Positions 1 to 12,954 are shown, counted from the first letter of the stretch. The stretch is 64,000 nt of DNA from Dastarcus helophoroides (GCA_028583605.1 CM053326.1:14610587-14674586); one strand, 5' to 3'. Program-made: numbers and translations. The notes: generated by a model from the letters alone, not told the origin.

Positions 1-483
1 CTTTGTAATAAAATACATTTTATCTTCAAATGCAGTTTTCATTATAAACTGATATAATTTTATTCCTATGAAAGCAAACAATTTTAATTAGGTAACCTAC
101 AAAGTACTTTAAAGGGGCTCACAAATGTCAATAATGTTTTTTTTTTTTGTACTCGATGAAAACCCAAAAATATTTTCGAGGTTATAAGATGTTAGCTAAA
201 TTTAATTCGTAAGAATATTATTAAATATCACAACTTTTGTATCTCTTAAATTTAATACCTTGTGATGGCACTGTAGTCACTTAAACTATTAACTACTAAT
301 ATTTTTGCATCTGCGCACCGCCTTTCAAAAAGTCACCAGCCACCACTGCTAAGGTCTAATATCTGTGATAATTTTATTAAATTGGTATTAGCATCATATA
401 CTTTTTGAATTATCATTTTTCCAAGATATCTATTTTCTTTTCTTTTCCTTTTTCTTTGCAATAGGACACTGTTCTATTTGTCT
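1..483. other. AT-rich stretch, no gene seen
   Basis: I see no coding signal, RNA gene or transposon terminus here. The sequence is AT-rich with short homopolymer runs. Confidence 0.5.
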
Positions 484-609
484 TTAATTTGGAAGCTCCT
501 GTGAGCTAGATGTCCAGCTCTCGTGCCAACGTTTCGGTGGTCTTCTTGGTGGTCGTTTGGTATTGGGTTTTTCAGTTAGGGCTATCTTCGCCAGGCGGTC
601 GCTTGCCAT
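484..609 (-). pseudogene. Short LINE-C-terminus-like ORF
   Basis: A 41-codon minus-strand ORF is unusually rich in Pro, Arg and Lys and contains the string RRPPKRWHESW. A Pro/Arg run followed by KRW resembles the extreme C-terminus of several non-LTR retrotransposon polyproteins (GRPPKRW-type). No upstream reverse transcriptase is visible at 610-1000, so if real it is a 5'-truncated remnant. It could equally be chance. The local base composition is richer in GC than the flanks, which is the main reason to list it. Confidence 0.2.
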
Positions 610-697
610 GCAGTCTAAAGGACTGACGATGTAATATGAAAAAATGTAATGGCAAAGATTATAAGAAATGCGTCATTAAAACGATGTACAACAATAG

Positions 698-1039
698 TAG
701 TTTGTACAACAAGAGCGGATATGATGTCCATATCGCACGAGAACGGCTGGAAGTCATGCAAATACCACTTGAAAGCTTTATATTTTAACGCTTCTGGTTT
801 TATTTTGCTTGATAGAACAAAGATTTTGTTTATAAAATGAGGAATTAGACATATTCGAACCATTATAGTTAAATTTATTGTATTCTGTACCTTTATAATA
901 TTAAAGATTCAAATAGTAGTTTGTGCAACAAGAGCGGATATGATGTCCATATCGCACGAGAACGAAGTTTGAGCACGACGCCGTAGGCGGAGTGCCTCAA
1001 TCGTTCGAGTGCGATATGGACAATCCGCTCGAGTTGTCC
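698..1039. repeat. Palindromic repeat with a duplicated left half
   Basis: The segment 909-953 (core GAGCGGATATGATGTCCATA, then TCGCACGAGAACGA) is followed at 997-1039 by its imperfect reverse complement (TCGTTCGAGTGCGATATGG then CAATCCGCTCGAGTTG). The intervening 43 bases are GC-richer than the flanks. A second near-exact copy of the left arm alone sits at about 698-747. The layout fits a small inverted-repeat element, one copy of which has lost its right arm. No target duplication was identified. Confidence 0.6.
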
Positions 1040-3879
1040 AGCGTATTTTTCCTACGACTACGATCTATCAAAGACTAAAATATGATTTAGCAAATTAATA
1101 ATTTTTCATGTGACATTTGCAGTTTCTAATATATTTTATATAGTGTCCATGTGTGTCATAAATTTATCGTAACGAAATTTATATTTACTTTTGATTTCTA
1201 AGGTAATAATATCTTGAATATTTCACTTGCAGCCTCAGAAATGTCCGCTGGGATAAAGTTTACTGATTCTGCACTAAAAAACTCATTTTAAATAATTTTT
1301 TTGGTAAATACCGAAGTCAGTTTGACAGATTCTATGGTATAATTCTTAATCTAAAAATGACATTCGTCTTTATCGCATGCCATGATGGGTCAATTTCATA
1401 TCCACACTAGTGTGGATATGAAATCGACCAATCACGGCGCTACTTTCGTTATATCCGTTCACTAGGCTGATATGGTCTATCTATCCTGCTCGCAAGGTAT
1501 AAAGAAAACAGTGCATATACGGGTGGGAGTGGGAAAAACCAATTTGTTGTTGCACAAGAAATCGAAGGAATAATGCAACTCGACTTAGGACATATTTTTG
1601 AAATTATATGCTATGTAAGATGTGAAATAAAAAATAGATGCTTTGCAAAATTTAATCTTTCTGGATGTTGATTTCTGAAGGCAGCAAGATGTTCCCTGTA
1701 CCTAATATGTAAATAAAAAATAAATAAGTCTAAACATATTAAGGCATACTCTTTGGAAAAATCATATACATCAAAATTTCCTGGTATCATGGGATCGGAA
1801 TACTCTGCTCCAATAAATAATTCTCGTAAATCAACAAGGATCTTAATATGTCCACGTTTTAGCATTCAAACCTGAAAGCATCATTTTTCTTTCATAATAA
1901 TTAGCAAAAATGTAGCACCTTTTGTTTTTGTTTAAGGCTTTCTTATCAACAGATTAACTCTAATTAGATTGGGGACAGGGCGAGGATTTGAAGGGACTTA
2001 TACCTAGTATTAAATATTTTAGAAATTTTGGATAAATAGCAGCAAAGTAATGTAGAATGTGCATTGTACAATGAAATTATTTCATTGCGTAATATTTCTT
2101 CATTACACCTGACAACTTGCATATAAGCAATTAAGTTTATATTCAGAATGAGAGCTTTGGTCCCCGCGGATTCTCTTGAAATGGGTAGGAACCAATTTAA
2201 TATTTTTCTGTTTCAGCTATAACTACATATACATAAGTTATTGCTGAATATACCACGAGTCGCACATTGACATTGACTAGCGATTATAAAATTCCTCACA
2301 AATCATTTAAAATGGTGATAACGGTACTACACAAGCCTTTCTTTCTCCGACTTATTAAATATTCGTTACCGCGATAAAATTACTATCGCATAATACTGCA
2401 TAATACTTGATCCTTAACAGAATTTCCAAAGTTCCATTATTTTCATGGTAATTATTAACTAATTATTTTTATTATAATTGTATTTATTATTATTATCATT
2501 TTTGGAGTTAAATTGAGAGAATTTGCATATCACGACCCAAGACGAAGGTCAAACTCATATATTTTTTTTTTTTAGTGACATCTTGTACTCTCCCCTCTTG
2601 TCTCTTTCGTTTTCGAAATGCCCCAATTTATCTTGGACACAATATATAGTGGAAAAAGAACATTCTTTTAGCATAAATGCTGATCATAATGAAGTGGGTG
2701 TAAAATACAGAACAAGCTTTTTGTGCTATGTTAGGTTAAATTAACGATCGATGGAACTTATGGATACGAATTGAAATGCTAACGCTGCTATTAATTCGTA
2801 TAGGGTTTTAGTATGTTCAATTTCTTCGTAACAATATTTCACATAAAGTAAATCCGTATAGAGGTATTTATAATCTTATCACAACTCGTATATCCAGGAA
2901 GAAAACATTTGGTACATGCTTATCCTGCAGGATTAGCGGACCACTTGGCAAATGCTGATGGAGAATCAGATACTGCACGTTCACTCTAATCTTAATGAGG
3001 CCTGTGTTAAGATGCCATGCCTCTATCGACTTTTAGTTATAGCCTTCCAAATACCTGACCCTTTTGCTGTGAAAATGTCCACCCACGTTTATACTTACAC
3101 GAGAGGATCTTTAATTAATTTTGGACCTTTTAGGCAAAAAGATGCTGGATATTTATATCTGGGAAATGATTCTGGTAAAAAGCAAAATTTTAAGTTTAAA
3201 CATATACTTATTGATCTTATCTACCTCTGTGTGTTGATAGTTTATAATATTTATAACAAGAGCTATTAAATAAATTATAAAAATATGTCAATAATTTTAG
3301 TTGTCTAGGGTAGCCAGCGAAGAATGGTATAATGTAAATAGCATACCGACTACAGAAGGCGATTTAAAAGACTCGAAATCATATCAAATAGCAGACCCAT
3401 TTGCAGGTATACAAATCCATTCTTCATCTCTAAATAGCACCATGGTAATAATTTTTTTAACGGAAGTGGTATTTTTTATTCATATCCAAATTCTTTTCAA
3501 CCTTTTTGACAATTTTTATATATTTATACTATCTAAACTTACAACATTATAAAGAGAAAACTCCTGGTCGATTAAAAAACTTAATCATCAAGTTAAAAGG
3601 ATGAATTTGGGCAGTGGATTCTTTTCGTAGTGCAGATGAGCAATAGGAAAGGATTTTCGAAAATTTTTACTGTAAGGGAGTAAAAAGGGGTTAATAATGT
3701 ATTTCACTCTCTAAGTGTGCAAAAAGAGTACCAAAATTGGCGTGAAAAAAATTAGTAGAGAATATATGGAATATATTACTAAATACATACCTTTTAACAA
3801 TTCGATCCTAAGGGAAAAAAGAGTATCGACTTTTCTACGCAAAAATTAAAAAAAGAGGTTTTATAACCCCAAACTCTGT
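1040..3879. other. Intergenic, no recognised gene
   Basis: Apart from a palindrome near 1400, I recognise nothing. Two modest open segments at 2952-3269 and 3301-3552 (both +) have no family match I can name and end in AT-rich, low-complexity residues. Part of 1320-1430 resembles 55770-55890, so a dispersed repeat is present. Confidence 0.45.
1393..1424. repeat. Perfect 32-bp palindrome
   Basis: ATTTCATATCCACAC is followed directly by TA and GTGTGGATATGAAAT, giving an uninterrupted self-complementary 32-mer. Outside it, GGTCA and CGACC extend the symmetry imperfectly. Similar flanking sequence near 55860 (GATTGGTCAATTTTATA) suggests the palindrome lies at the centre of a dispersed repeat. 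Confidence 0.75.
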
Positions 3880-5760
3880 GTAAATAATACAGGGTCCGCC
3901 ATTGATGAGTGGACGGAAAGTATCTCCGAAGTCTGAGAAGATTTAAAAATGAAATTTTGTCCAGTAGCGTACATCTATAGAGAGCACATTTTAAAATTAT
4001 TTTCATTTTATTGTATTAATTATATACAGAATGTTGATATAAACATACTTTTTTTTTAATAGAACACCGTGTATATTTTTGCATATTTGGATAGCTCTAT
4101 AAAAATTCAGCAAAACAGTATAGAGTTTATAGGAGTTTTGGTGGGTTATTTTCCTAATAGAGGATCATAAATCCGGAGACAGCAGCGATGCAGCCATTTC
4201 TAAACATTCAGTACGATGGTGTTATTAACCAATTTGCGACATAAATAATCATAGGTAGTCTTTTAATTTCCATGAACTATTAAAATGTTGTTTTTTATGT
4301 TTTAGTTATACGGAGAGATGGAGGTTTGCAAATTTAAAAATTACCAAAAAATTGTAGATAGAATGACCTATTTTTATTACCCAAAATAAAAAGAAGATGG
4401 GGTTACCTTTTAAATAATACCATATTACGGGGAATTTCTTCTGAAAGTTTTTATGAAAATTAACTTTTAAATTTTTTTTTTTTTCATTTTCAGGTTTTTA
4501 ATAAACACAATATTTGTAATTATTACTGATTAAATAAATAGTTGGTGATATTAAAATATTGTTGCGCGTTATCGGTTCGAATGATTATTAACACTTGTTG
4601 AATTGTACCCACTTTATTTCCAAACTAAACTTGAAACACTATAACTGAATAATTAACTCACTTATTTATTGACTTCTAACTACCAACTTACTGACTAATT
4701 ACACTGACTGACCGAGGGAAAGCCGACCGGGCCCCCCTTTATATAGGATCCGTGGATCGGGTTCTAGAAGATTCCAGCAGATAGGACTTATCGTTTGCCC
4801 AAATTTCTGGAGCACTTATCTATCGTTTGCCTTATTATCGCGGCCGCTTTCCCTTATCAGATCTTTCTAGAAAATTTCCTTAGATTCTAAATTCCATAAT
4901 TACATTTCGTAACAATATAAACAAATTTTTAGCAACAATTAAAACCAAGCAGATATTATTCTTGGTGCCCAAAAAATTAAAAATATGCAGTTTATAAGGC
5001 TGTTTACATGAAAACTTTTGGAGCGATATTAAAATGAAATTTTTTTCGGTAACGTACATCTATAGGGGGCACATTTTAAATTTAGTTTTATTTTATTGCA
5101 CTGATCATAGACAGAGTGTTGACATAAATTTAGTTTTTTTTTTGATATAACACCCTGTATATTTTTGCATATTTGAATAGCCCCATAACTATTCTGTAAA
5201 ATAATATAGGGTTTATGGGAGTTATTTTTCTAATAGAGGCTCCTAAAGCCGAAGACAGTACTCCAAAACACTTAGTATGATGTAGTATTAACTAATTTGC
5301 TACATAAGCAATCATTGATAGTCTTTATTTTTCATAAACCATGAAAATGTTATCGTATATTCTGCAGTTATGCAGAGTGATTCAGGTTTGCAAATCCAAT
5401 AATTACTAAGAAATTTTAAATGGAAAGTTCATTTGCTGAAACTATCAAAAGTAACCCCACATAATGTGGTATTGGCCATCCCATTTAAAATTTTTTACTA
5501 AATTTTGGATTTGCAAACCCCCATTACTCTGTATAACTAAAGAATGTAAGACAATATTTTTATGGTTTATGGAAATTAAAAGACTGGTTGCAAATATGCA
5601 AAAATATACAAGGTGTTCCATTAAAAAAAAAGTAAACTTATATCAACACTCTGTACAAGCCTGGTCCAATAAAATAAAAATAATTTTAAAATATGCTTCC
5701 TACATCATTGGGCAAAATTTTACTTTTTTAATTTTTCAGGCTTAGGATCTGTTCTCCACA
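3880..5760. repeat. Fold-back repeat family with ACACCCTGTATA blocks
   Basis: The blocks 3890-4430 and 5030-5460 are diverged direct copies. Shared words include ACATCTATAG near 3970 and 5048, and AACACC(C/G)TGTATATTTTTGC near 4064 and 5149. The block 5480-5750 is the inverted copy of 5030-5460 (for example GCAAAAATATACAAGGTGTT at 5598), with the axis near CCACATAATGTGG at 5457. Related sequence recurs near 28150, 30120 and 41200-42840. No transposase is encoded. A solo LTR interrupts it at 4560-4914. Confidence 0.65.
4560..4914. mobile_element. Solo LTR, family A copy 1
   Basis: A 355-bp unit begins TGTTGCGCGTTATC and ends CGTAACA, with canonical TG...CA termini. It is flanked by the 4-bp direct duplication ATAT (4556-4559 and 4915-4918), which proves insertion as a discrete unit. 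It holds a TATA-like TTTATATAG near 4738 and the family words CTTATCGTTTGCC and GGTTCTAGAA. No internal retroelement coding lies beside it, so it is a solo LTR left by LTR-LTR recombination. Further copies are at 12429-12804 and 61362-63118. The 4-bp duplication suggests a Ty3/gypsy-type integrase, an inference only. Confidence 0.88.
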
Positions 5761-8599
5761 CACTAATGGCTGTACATTAAAGAATGAAATACCTACTTGG
5801 CCGATTTGAAAAATTCCAGCCACGAAATAGTAACTCTCTATTATTAAAGATTAATTTTATTCATTTAGCGTAGGTTTTTTCACAAATAAAAAATAAAAAA
5901 AATTATCTCTTTGAATTTATCATTCTATCATCACAACATCCTTGTCCTCCTACGTCTTTCAAATGTTGGCGGTAGACTGCGGCTTATAAGGTCCATTCTG
6001 AGGTTGCAATTTTCCATGACGCGTTAGAGAACCAAGTACTTCTTAAAGGATTATTATCTGGGTACACAAATAGAATTATTTTTCAGTGAGGTAAGACGAA
6101 ATGAAATTAGTATTAAAAATGGTAATATGCATTTTATAATCTAAAATTTTTGTAATGAATTAACAGAAAAAAATAACTAAAAACACATTTTGCCGATTTT
6201 AACATTTCAGTCTCTGTGAGAGCCTAGTAAAGAAGTGTGCACACAAAAAAACTAGGAAATCGTTTCATAATAAACTTTGTGTAAAAACTGGACGAACATA
6301 TATGTATTTAGTCGATTTAAAAAATTCAAGACCTAAAGGGAGGGTGAAAAAAAAAAACAAACAGCACCGTTTTTCGTTTAGTTGGTTGTTTTGTCACTGA
6401 TTTCATAAATTGGTTTGTTTGAATGTTGGTCGTTAATTTTATATGAAATAAATTTTTCAAGAATAAAAACGCTCATTGCAAGTTAATAAAATATCTGTTA
6501 ATCACAAACATGAAACTAAACTGGGTAAGAGATTTGTTTTGAAATAAAATTGTTAGGTGCAATTTACACAATTGTATGAAAATTAAATTTTTCCTAGAGT
6601 GAAAATTAATGACGTTATTTGGCGCAAAATAAAACATTTGAACAATATTTGCAAATTTTATTTTATCCATCAATATAATAAAACAAAAAATTGCTAATTT
6701 GTTGTTAATAAACGCTGAAAAATATCAACCCGTTTTGCAATACATTTTTTTAATATTTTTGAACTACTCGAACTGCTTTTAGTGTAATCCTGTTATTTTT
6801 CTGGTTCATTTTTTTCCCTGACTGCAATCTGTAAGGCTTTAACGTTATAGTACATTAACTTGTAAATTTGGTTTTTTGAATAACCCTACAAAAGAAAATG
6901 AAAGTGATCGAGGAAGTCACTTATGTCAGTAGGACACTGTACCGTATTACATTTTTTTATGTGCAAAAATCATTTTCCTTTCAAATTAAGGACTGTTATT
7001 AGACTCTTTCTAGATGGATGTCCAATATCCGTGGATCTCTAGTTCTGCAATTTATCACTTATTCTAAAGATATCAAATTTTTGCTATTTTCACTATTGAT
7101 ATTTTAAAATATCGACTTTATTTTTTACTTTAGGAGAAGATTCATTATAAGTTTTTTTGTAATTTAAGGTTCTATGAGAAAAAAGTATTGTATACAGGAG
7201 ATTCTATTACCCCCACAAACGAAAATGCGATGTTCTATGGGTTTTGCCTAAAGAACGTTAAAAATGCTACTAGTCTAATAATTTAAACAATTTTTTATCT
7301 TTAATAATAACATAGTTACCAATGGCGGTCTTCCAATTTAAAAAAACTGTGCTTTTCTAAATTAATGTTAGTAACATTGATTTATTAAAATTTTCGCCTA
7401 CTTAAACCATTCAAAAATATTTAAAAAAATATATTTAAGCATAGAAACCATACTTGTTTCTGAAGAAGGAAGTCACTGACGGGATACCAAACATTGTTCT
7501 CTAATTCGCAGTTCGTCTTACAAAGATTTTTCTTTATACCACCGAAAAATGAGTTACGACACTCTTAATATATTGCCCCAAATCGTTTATGGGCATCATT
7601 TAAAATTCATATTCAGATGCCATTTTCAGTAAGGGGCGAACGTTATAAGAATACTTTAAGGTTAAAAAATAAATATTAGGGAGTTCGATTTCCAGTATAT
7701 CAGCACAGCATGAAATCTTAGCGATTCAATAACTCCCCCCGAGTTTAGCTCACGTCGATATAATATGATGTTTGCATTTGACATAATACTACAAAAGTAA
7801 TTGCTTTCTTTCACTATAAGTTAATGCGTTATGATATTATTTTGTTTTAACTTAATATTATGCATATTCATTATATATTTTATTTTTTGAGGATTATCCA
7901 ATTTTCGATATGGAGCCTGAACTCTTGAAAACTTTCAGTGAGCTACATCTTCTATTTGATAGCATTAAGGCAATACCAAAATAGCGTACTGCCGTCTTGA
8001 AAAATGTTTTACTGATTTTTGAATAAATAATTAAGGAATGAAAATAGTATGACTTACACATATCGTTGAAATCGATAAAAATCGCTCGTCTGAAACAAAC
8101 TAAAATACACAAGTTCTAACAAATTTCCTTTTTACTGGCGGAATCTCGAAAACGGCAAGAGATGTAGCATAGGTTAAATTGAGGCAAAGTTGTACAATTT
8201 GGTGATTAGGAATATTTTGTTGAAAAATCGAAAATATTTCTTGCTGTTTTTGTTTTTTGAAAATTTTGAACTTTTGTTTTTACCACTTCTTGGTGTTATT
8301 TGAAGAGCAATCAAAAAACCTTTTCTTTTTACTCGTAATGAGATCTGCAATCTGCGCCGTGACCAATAAGCGTTTGGTATGTGGCGAAAATTGAAAAGAG
8401 AAGAGGACATGTAGAGTATCACTCCAGTGAGTGATCTCTTTTGAATAGTTCTAAATCATAACCTAGAAAGCATTTTGATTAAGTAATAATAATAAAAGAA
8501 AACTTAACAATTAAAAGTTCTCGATCTTTACACTCATCTAGTTTGGATGGGATGGCAACAGTTGTTTCGGCCTATGCATTTCATTAGGACTTTGAACAT
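5761..8599. other. AT-rich intergenic stretch
   Basis: No gene is supported. The segment near 7280-7340 (CAATTTTTTATCTTTAATAA and following bases) has a diverged copy near 35960-36010, so a dispersed repeat is present. Short minus-strand ORFs here are poor in recognisable motifs and look like chance. Confidence 0.45.
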
Positions 8600-10719
8600 T
8601 TAATTGGTTAGCAAAGACACTAATTTATTGTACCGAATATTGATTTGGTGAATTGTTTCTTGGATGGATTCCAAGGGGACGTCGTGCAGAATGATCTCAT
8701 TGGAGATGCAGTACGATGCGTCGACGATGGCTCTTTGAAATCTTTGGAGTATTGTTATGTTACTGGCAGTGCCCGTCCCATAAGTCCATATGGGTTTTGT
8801 TCTGGTTTTGTATAGCAATACATTATTGTCCAATGACAGCTTAGATCTAAGACCATTAAGCGAATATATTGGTCTTAGCTTAAGGCCCAGTTGTTTTCGT
8901 TTGGTAAATATATGTTTTTTCTATGTAAGACGTTGATCCAAGTGCATACCAAGGTGTTTTATCATCTTCTGCTTGTGGAAGCTGGCAGTTGTTTAGTCTT
9001 ACAAGTGGGCATGTTCTTCTGCTTTAAATAAATGTTTTACGGCTAGATTTGTTTTCGTTGACCTTGATTCGTTATGTTTTCAATCAATTCTGGATTTTAT
9101 TAAAGTTATGCTGCGGGTTTCTTGAAGAGGATGGTTCAATGTGAGACGCCAAGATAGCTGTTTCATTAGCATATATGGCAACAGTGGTGGTTCTTGTTGT
9201 TGATAAGTCTGCCGTATGCTAAAGACATAACACAGAACCGAGGATGGTGCCTTGAAAGACGCCAGACTCTATGGGGTGTAAATCGGAAAATTCGTTGCCT
9301 TGCTTCACAAAGAAATATCCGTCTGTTAAATACGATTTGAGCAGTTGATAATGGGGATGAGGATGTAGCTTCTTTGGTTTTACTTGCAATTCACAATGCC
9401 ACACTTTGTCGAATATATGTGATATATCTTTTGGCATTTAAGTCGCTTTTAATTTTGTTGACTAGTGTGTGAACTTGTTCTATTGTTTCGTGTTTGTTTC
9501 TGAACCCAAAATAATTATCTGGGATAATTTTTCTCTCTTCTATTATCACATGGAGTTTTTTGACGTACTCACAATTTCTCAAATACTTTTTAATGTATTG
9601 GTAGCAGACTTATGAGTCTGTATGCCGAAACATCTTCTGGCTTTTTCATAGATTAAGGGATCATAATAATTTCAGTAGGTTTCCAACAGCTGGGGAAGTA
9701 ATTTAATCTTAATATTGCATTGAATATGAAAGTTATTTCTTTGTAACACTTTTCGGCCAATTATACGAGTATTTTATCGAAAACAAGATTAAAATTTGAA
9801 GCCTTTATATTTATATTTTTCCTGATAACTTGTTTTATTTAAATGTATTTAAACTTACATGAGGGCACTTTTATTTGGAATGGCACATTCGAGAAAGTCG
9901 TTTATCTTTTTTTCTGCTTCAGAGGTGAGTTCTGAAGGGTGGCGCTTAAAAACCTTTTTAAAATTTTTTTTTTTTTTTTTGGTGGAACGGACTGGTCCTT
10001 TGATTATTTTTAAAAATTGAAAAATAAAGAAACCAAGAAAGAATTAAAAAACACAACAAAGGTTGTTCTAACGCATTTCCTATCCTAGCCAAGCTATCAT
10101 ATTCAAAGAGAGTATCTCTCTAGGTTTGGTACTTTTAAATATCACCGACATCATTGCGTCATCGGGCAAATAAAACACTGTTTTTTTATATTAACGTTTC
10201 CTTGTTTATTCATAATTAATAAGTAATTATAAATTAACAATGAAATTATAAAAATTTGATTACTTGGGAAGAGCACAAGGTGATGGCACAATAAATAAAT
10301 TTTAACAAAGAACAGCAGACATAAATAATCATAAATAACTGACCACTAAAAATAAGAATATAATGATAATAATGACCAATAATTACGGACAAAGCAACTG
10401 TCGAAACGCGTTAGAGCAACCTTTGTTGTGTTTTTTAATCTTTCTTAGTTTCAGGGGACAAGATTTGTTTTTTAACTTTTTCTAAATGTTTTAAAAAGGT
10501 TTTAGCTTTTTTTTTGTCTTTTATGGCCCAAGAATCCTCCCCTTTCTTGATTGGAGAATTGTGTTGCGGTCATTTTAGTCTCCTTGTATGTAACTTTCCA
10601 GAGTGAATATTCCGCTGCTGCCGTTGGCGTTAGACTTTCTGCATTGATTCCGTTTCAACTTTATTAAGTCTTTCAATTCATTAGTTGCTTTGTTTAACTT
10701 CTTAATGGTGTTTTTGATC
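8600..10719 (-). pseudogene. Jockey-type LINE ORF2 remnant (reverse transcriptase)
   Basis: Read on the minus strand, the pieces appear in the order expected of a Jockey-clade ORF2. At 10680-10480 is a linker containing ATNELKDLIKL and, in another frame, ILGP. At 9960-9880 is HPSEL.SEAEKKI-type sequence. At 9435-9390 is the finger/palm segment (HIFDKVWH), followed by GVFQGTILGSVL. Near 9170 the catalytic YADD box has decayed to YANETAILASH. The C-terminal domain ends at 8600 with NNVLLYKTRTKPIWTYG, a classic Jockey block. The product would copy its own RNA into DNA at a nicked target. Many stops and frameshifts separate the pieces, and the second catalytic Asp is lost, so it is dead. A Penelope-tail inverted repeat splits it at about 9970-10475, and a hAT element sits directly upstream at 10728. 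Confidence 0.85.
9970..10475. repeat. Inverted pair of Penelope-tail modules inside the LINE
   Basis: The unit 9981-10120 (minus orientation, starting GGTGGAACGGACTGGTCCTT) and 10400-10475 (plus, GTCGAAACGCGTTAGAGCAA then ...TTTCAGGGGACAAG) are inverted copies of one module. The same module recurs near 13000, 22130, 31420, 43530-43680 and 57000, where it follows Penelope-like endonuclease coding. It separates two parts of the Jockey ORF that otherwise join naturally, so it inserted later. Part of the inner sequence (10128-10250) is repeated directly at about 11718-11840. Confidence 0.7.
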
Positions 10720-10727
10720 CTTTACAA

Positions 10728-11565
10728 CAACAGTCGGCAACCCGTGGTCTACGGGCCTCATGCGATGCCCCAGTCTCTTCTCCCAGCAGACTCTTAGTCA
10801 TCAAATCGTCGGCAATCTGTGTCTCCCCAGGACCCGACAGATATTTAGGTGCTCTGGACTAAAAATAATAAATGCCTAAATTTTACATTGTATCTTATAA
10901 TTTACGCCCATGTTGTTCCGTACATGATCAAATTTTAAAGCTTATAAAGGTATATTTCCCCGCGGATTATATTAATAAAGGAAAAATAGCAGTTACAAAA
11001 AATTAATTTTTGAATTTTTGCATTAACAAAACGTTAACAGCAGAAACAATTGCAAGTTACAGAAAAAAATTAGGCTTAAATTTAAAATCTCGATGTTTTT
11101 TTGTTGAAATTTAAATTTTACAGACGAAAATTAGAGTTTCGGATCTAAAATTTATAATTATTATTTTGGTCTTTATTTTTGTCTTTCTTGTTAAAAAGTT
11201 CCTAGAAATTTAAACTTTTTCCATCAAAATTTAAACTTTGGCTTCAGTTATTCAAAATTTCAACTTTATCTTTCTGCGTTAAACCCAACTTATAAAGATT
11301 TTTTATATATTTTTTTTCAAAATTCAGAAATTTAAAATGGAACTATAAATTACTAAAACAAACTCAAAGTGTCCAGACCAAATGTTTTCGAAAATTTTGG
11401 GTTTAAAGTTGAAATTTCAGGTTCAAAGTCGATAATATTGCCAGGGACCTTTTTAGACTTCTATTTTATTTGACCAATAGGAGTTTTTTTTTTTAGTTGT
11501 GCGGCTTGCTTAAATATTTTCCTCCTGAAAGTGGCCCACGACCGTAAAAAGTTTTCCGACCGCTG
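10728..11565. mobile_element. Non-autonomous hAT element with 8-bp target duplication
   Basis: The left end reads CAACAGTCGGCAACC and the right end, reverse-complemented, reads CAGCGGTCGGAAAAC. These imperfect inverted termini are of the CAGNGGTCGG kind found in hAT elements. CTTTACAA occurs directly before (10720-10727) and directly after (11566-11573), a perfect 8-bp target duplication as hAT transposases make. Subterminal GGTC...GGGCC words are also mirrored. The 838-bp interior is AT-rich with no transposase, so it depended on another element in trans. It lies immediately upstream, in LINE orientation, of the Jockey remnant. Confidence 0.88.
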
Positions 11566-11573
11566 CTTTACAA

Positions 11574-12428
11574 GATAGCATAGTACGTTTTTTTTTTTAA
11601 TAGACCAGGTCTTTTCACTACCATCATCGTGTAGGTTATTTTAAATACGGACTTATACTTTTTATGGCATATTTCTGTAGATTTTGAAATTTTAACTGCA
11701 TTGATGTATCTGGTTAAAAGTTATGCACTTTTAAACATCATTGGCATCATTGCGTCATCAAGAAAAAAAACATTTTTTTCAGATTACCTTATTATTTTTT
11801 CATTATTAATAATTATTATTAACAATTAAATTTAAGAAAAAATCAAAAATAATATTTTTCAACTTTAACTTTAAATTCAGACCATAAATTTGGAGAAAAA
11901 AAGTTGACTTTTGATGTGAATTAGCTGTTACAATTGCTTCAGGAAATTCACTGAATAGTGGAAACTGAAAACAAAATAACGAGGTAATTGTGAGCATCAA
12001 TTAATGCACAGGTAATGAGACTTTTTTTAAAAGTCAAAAGTTTCTGAACTATTAAACAACGTTTGAATGTCGATAACTACTCCTGCCAATATTATCTGAG
12101 GTTTTGCATCTATTGGAATTTATCCTGTAGGTGCTACAAATTTTCCAGATCGTCAATTAGACCCTATTCTTTTCATAAAATATAAAAAGCAAAAAATAAT
12201 ATTTAACTCCACTATCCAAACAGAATATAATAAGAGTACATGACATGAATAAAGTTCATCGTAAACAGAAAAGGTAATTGCACTACTGAAAACTATTATA
12301 AATTATAGCACCTCCAAAATGGCTGTTCTTAATTATCCCAATATTTTCTGTCATTAAAAGCGAGAGGGTAATTGTAAACTAAATTTTTTGCAAAAAGTCT
12401 CACAAAATTTGCCTATTTAACAATATAA
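11574..12428. other. Intergenic; duplicate of 10128-10250
   Basis: The segment 11718-11840 (containing CATCATTGCGTCATC) is a diverged direct copy of 10128-10250. Otherwise I see no gene. Confidence 0.5.
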
Positions 12429-12804
12429 TGTTACGGGTTTAATCAGTTCGAATTGATTACACGTGATGGATTATAGCCCATTTTATTACTGAACTGAACT
12501 TGGATCACCACAATTTACAATTAACTCACTTATTATTGACTTCTACTAAATCACTAATTACACTGATTCTGACTGACTCGAGGGAAAGCTGACCGCCTTA
12601 TATAGTTTTGGCATCGAGGTTCTAGAACAATCCGGCAGATAAGGCTTATCGTTTGCCGAAATTTCGGGAACGCTTATCTGCCGTTTGCTTCGTTATCGCG
12701 GTCGCTTTCCCCTTCTCAGATCATTCTAGAAACTTTTTTTATGTACTAAATTCTACAATTCTATTCTAAATTCTATTCCAACCAACTATTTACATTGCGT
12801 TACA
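12429..12804. mobile_element. Solo LTR, family A copy 2
   Basis: The unit begins TGTTACGGG and ends GCGTTACA, and aligns along its length with the solo LTR at 4560-4914 (shared GAGGGAAAGC, TTATATAG, GGTTCTAGAA, CTTATCGTTTGCC, TCTAGAAA). The 4-bp duplication ATAA flanks it at 12425-12428 and 12805-12808. At 376 bp it is slightly longer than copy 1. No internal region remains. Confidence 0.88.
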
Positions 12805-12954
12805 ATAATTTAACATAAAATTTAATAATTAAGTGCATCAATTAGATAGATGCCTCTATTTAATTTTTTTTTAACTTTAAACTTTCAAAATCGTTTACAA
12901 TTACCCCATTTTTATCCTATCGAAATTTGATGATTAAATTTAGACTTTTCCTAA

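Noticed and set aside
2952..3552. Two + ORFs containing PDPFAV and ADPFAG, reminiscent of a C2-domain motif
   Set aside because: The rest of each ORF lacks C2 landmarks and neither has splice or start context that convinces.
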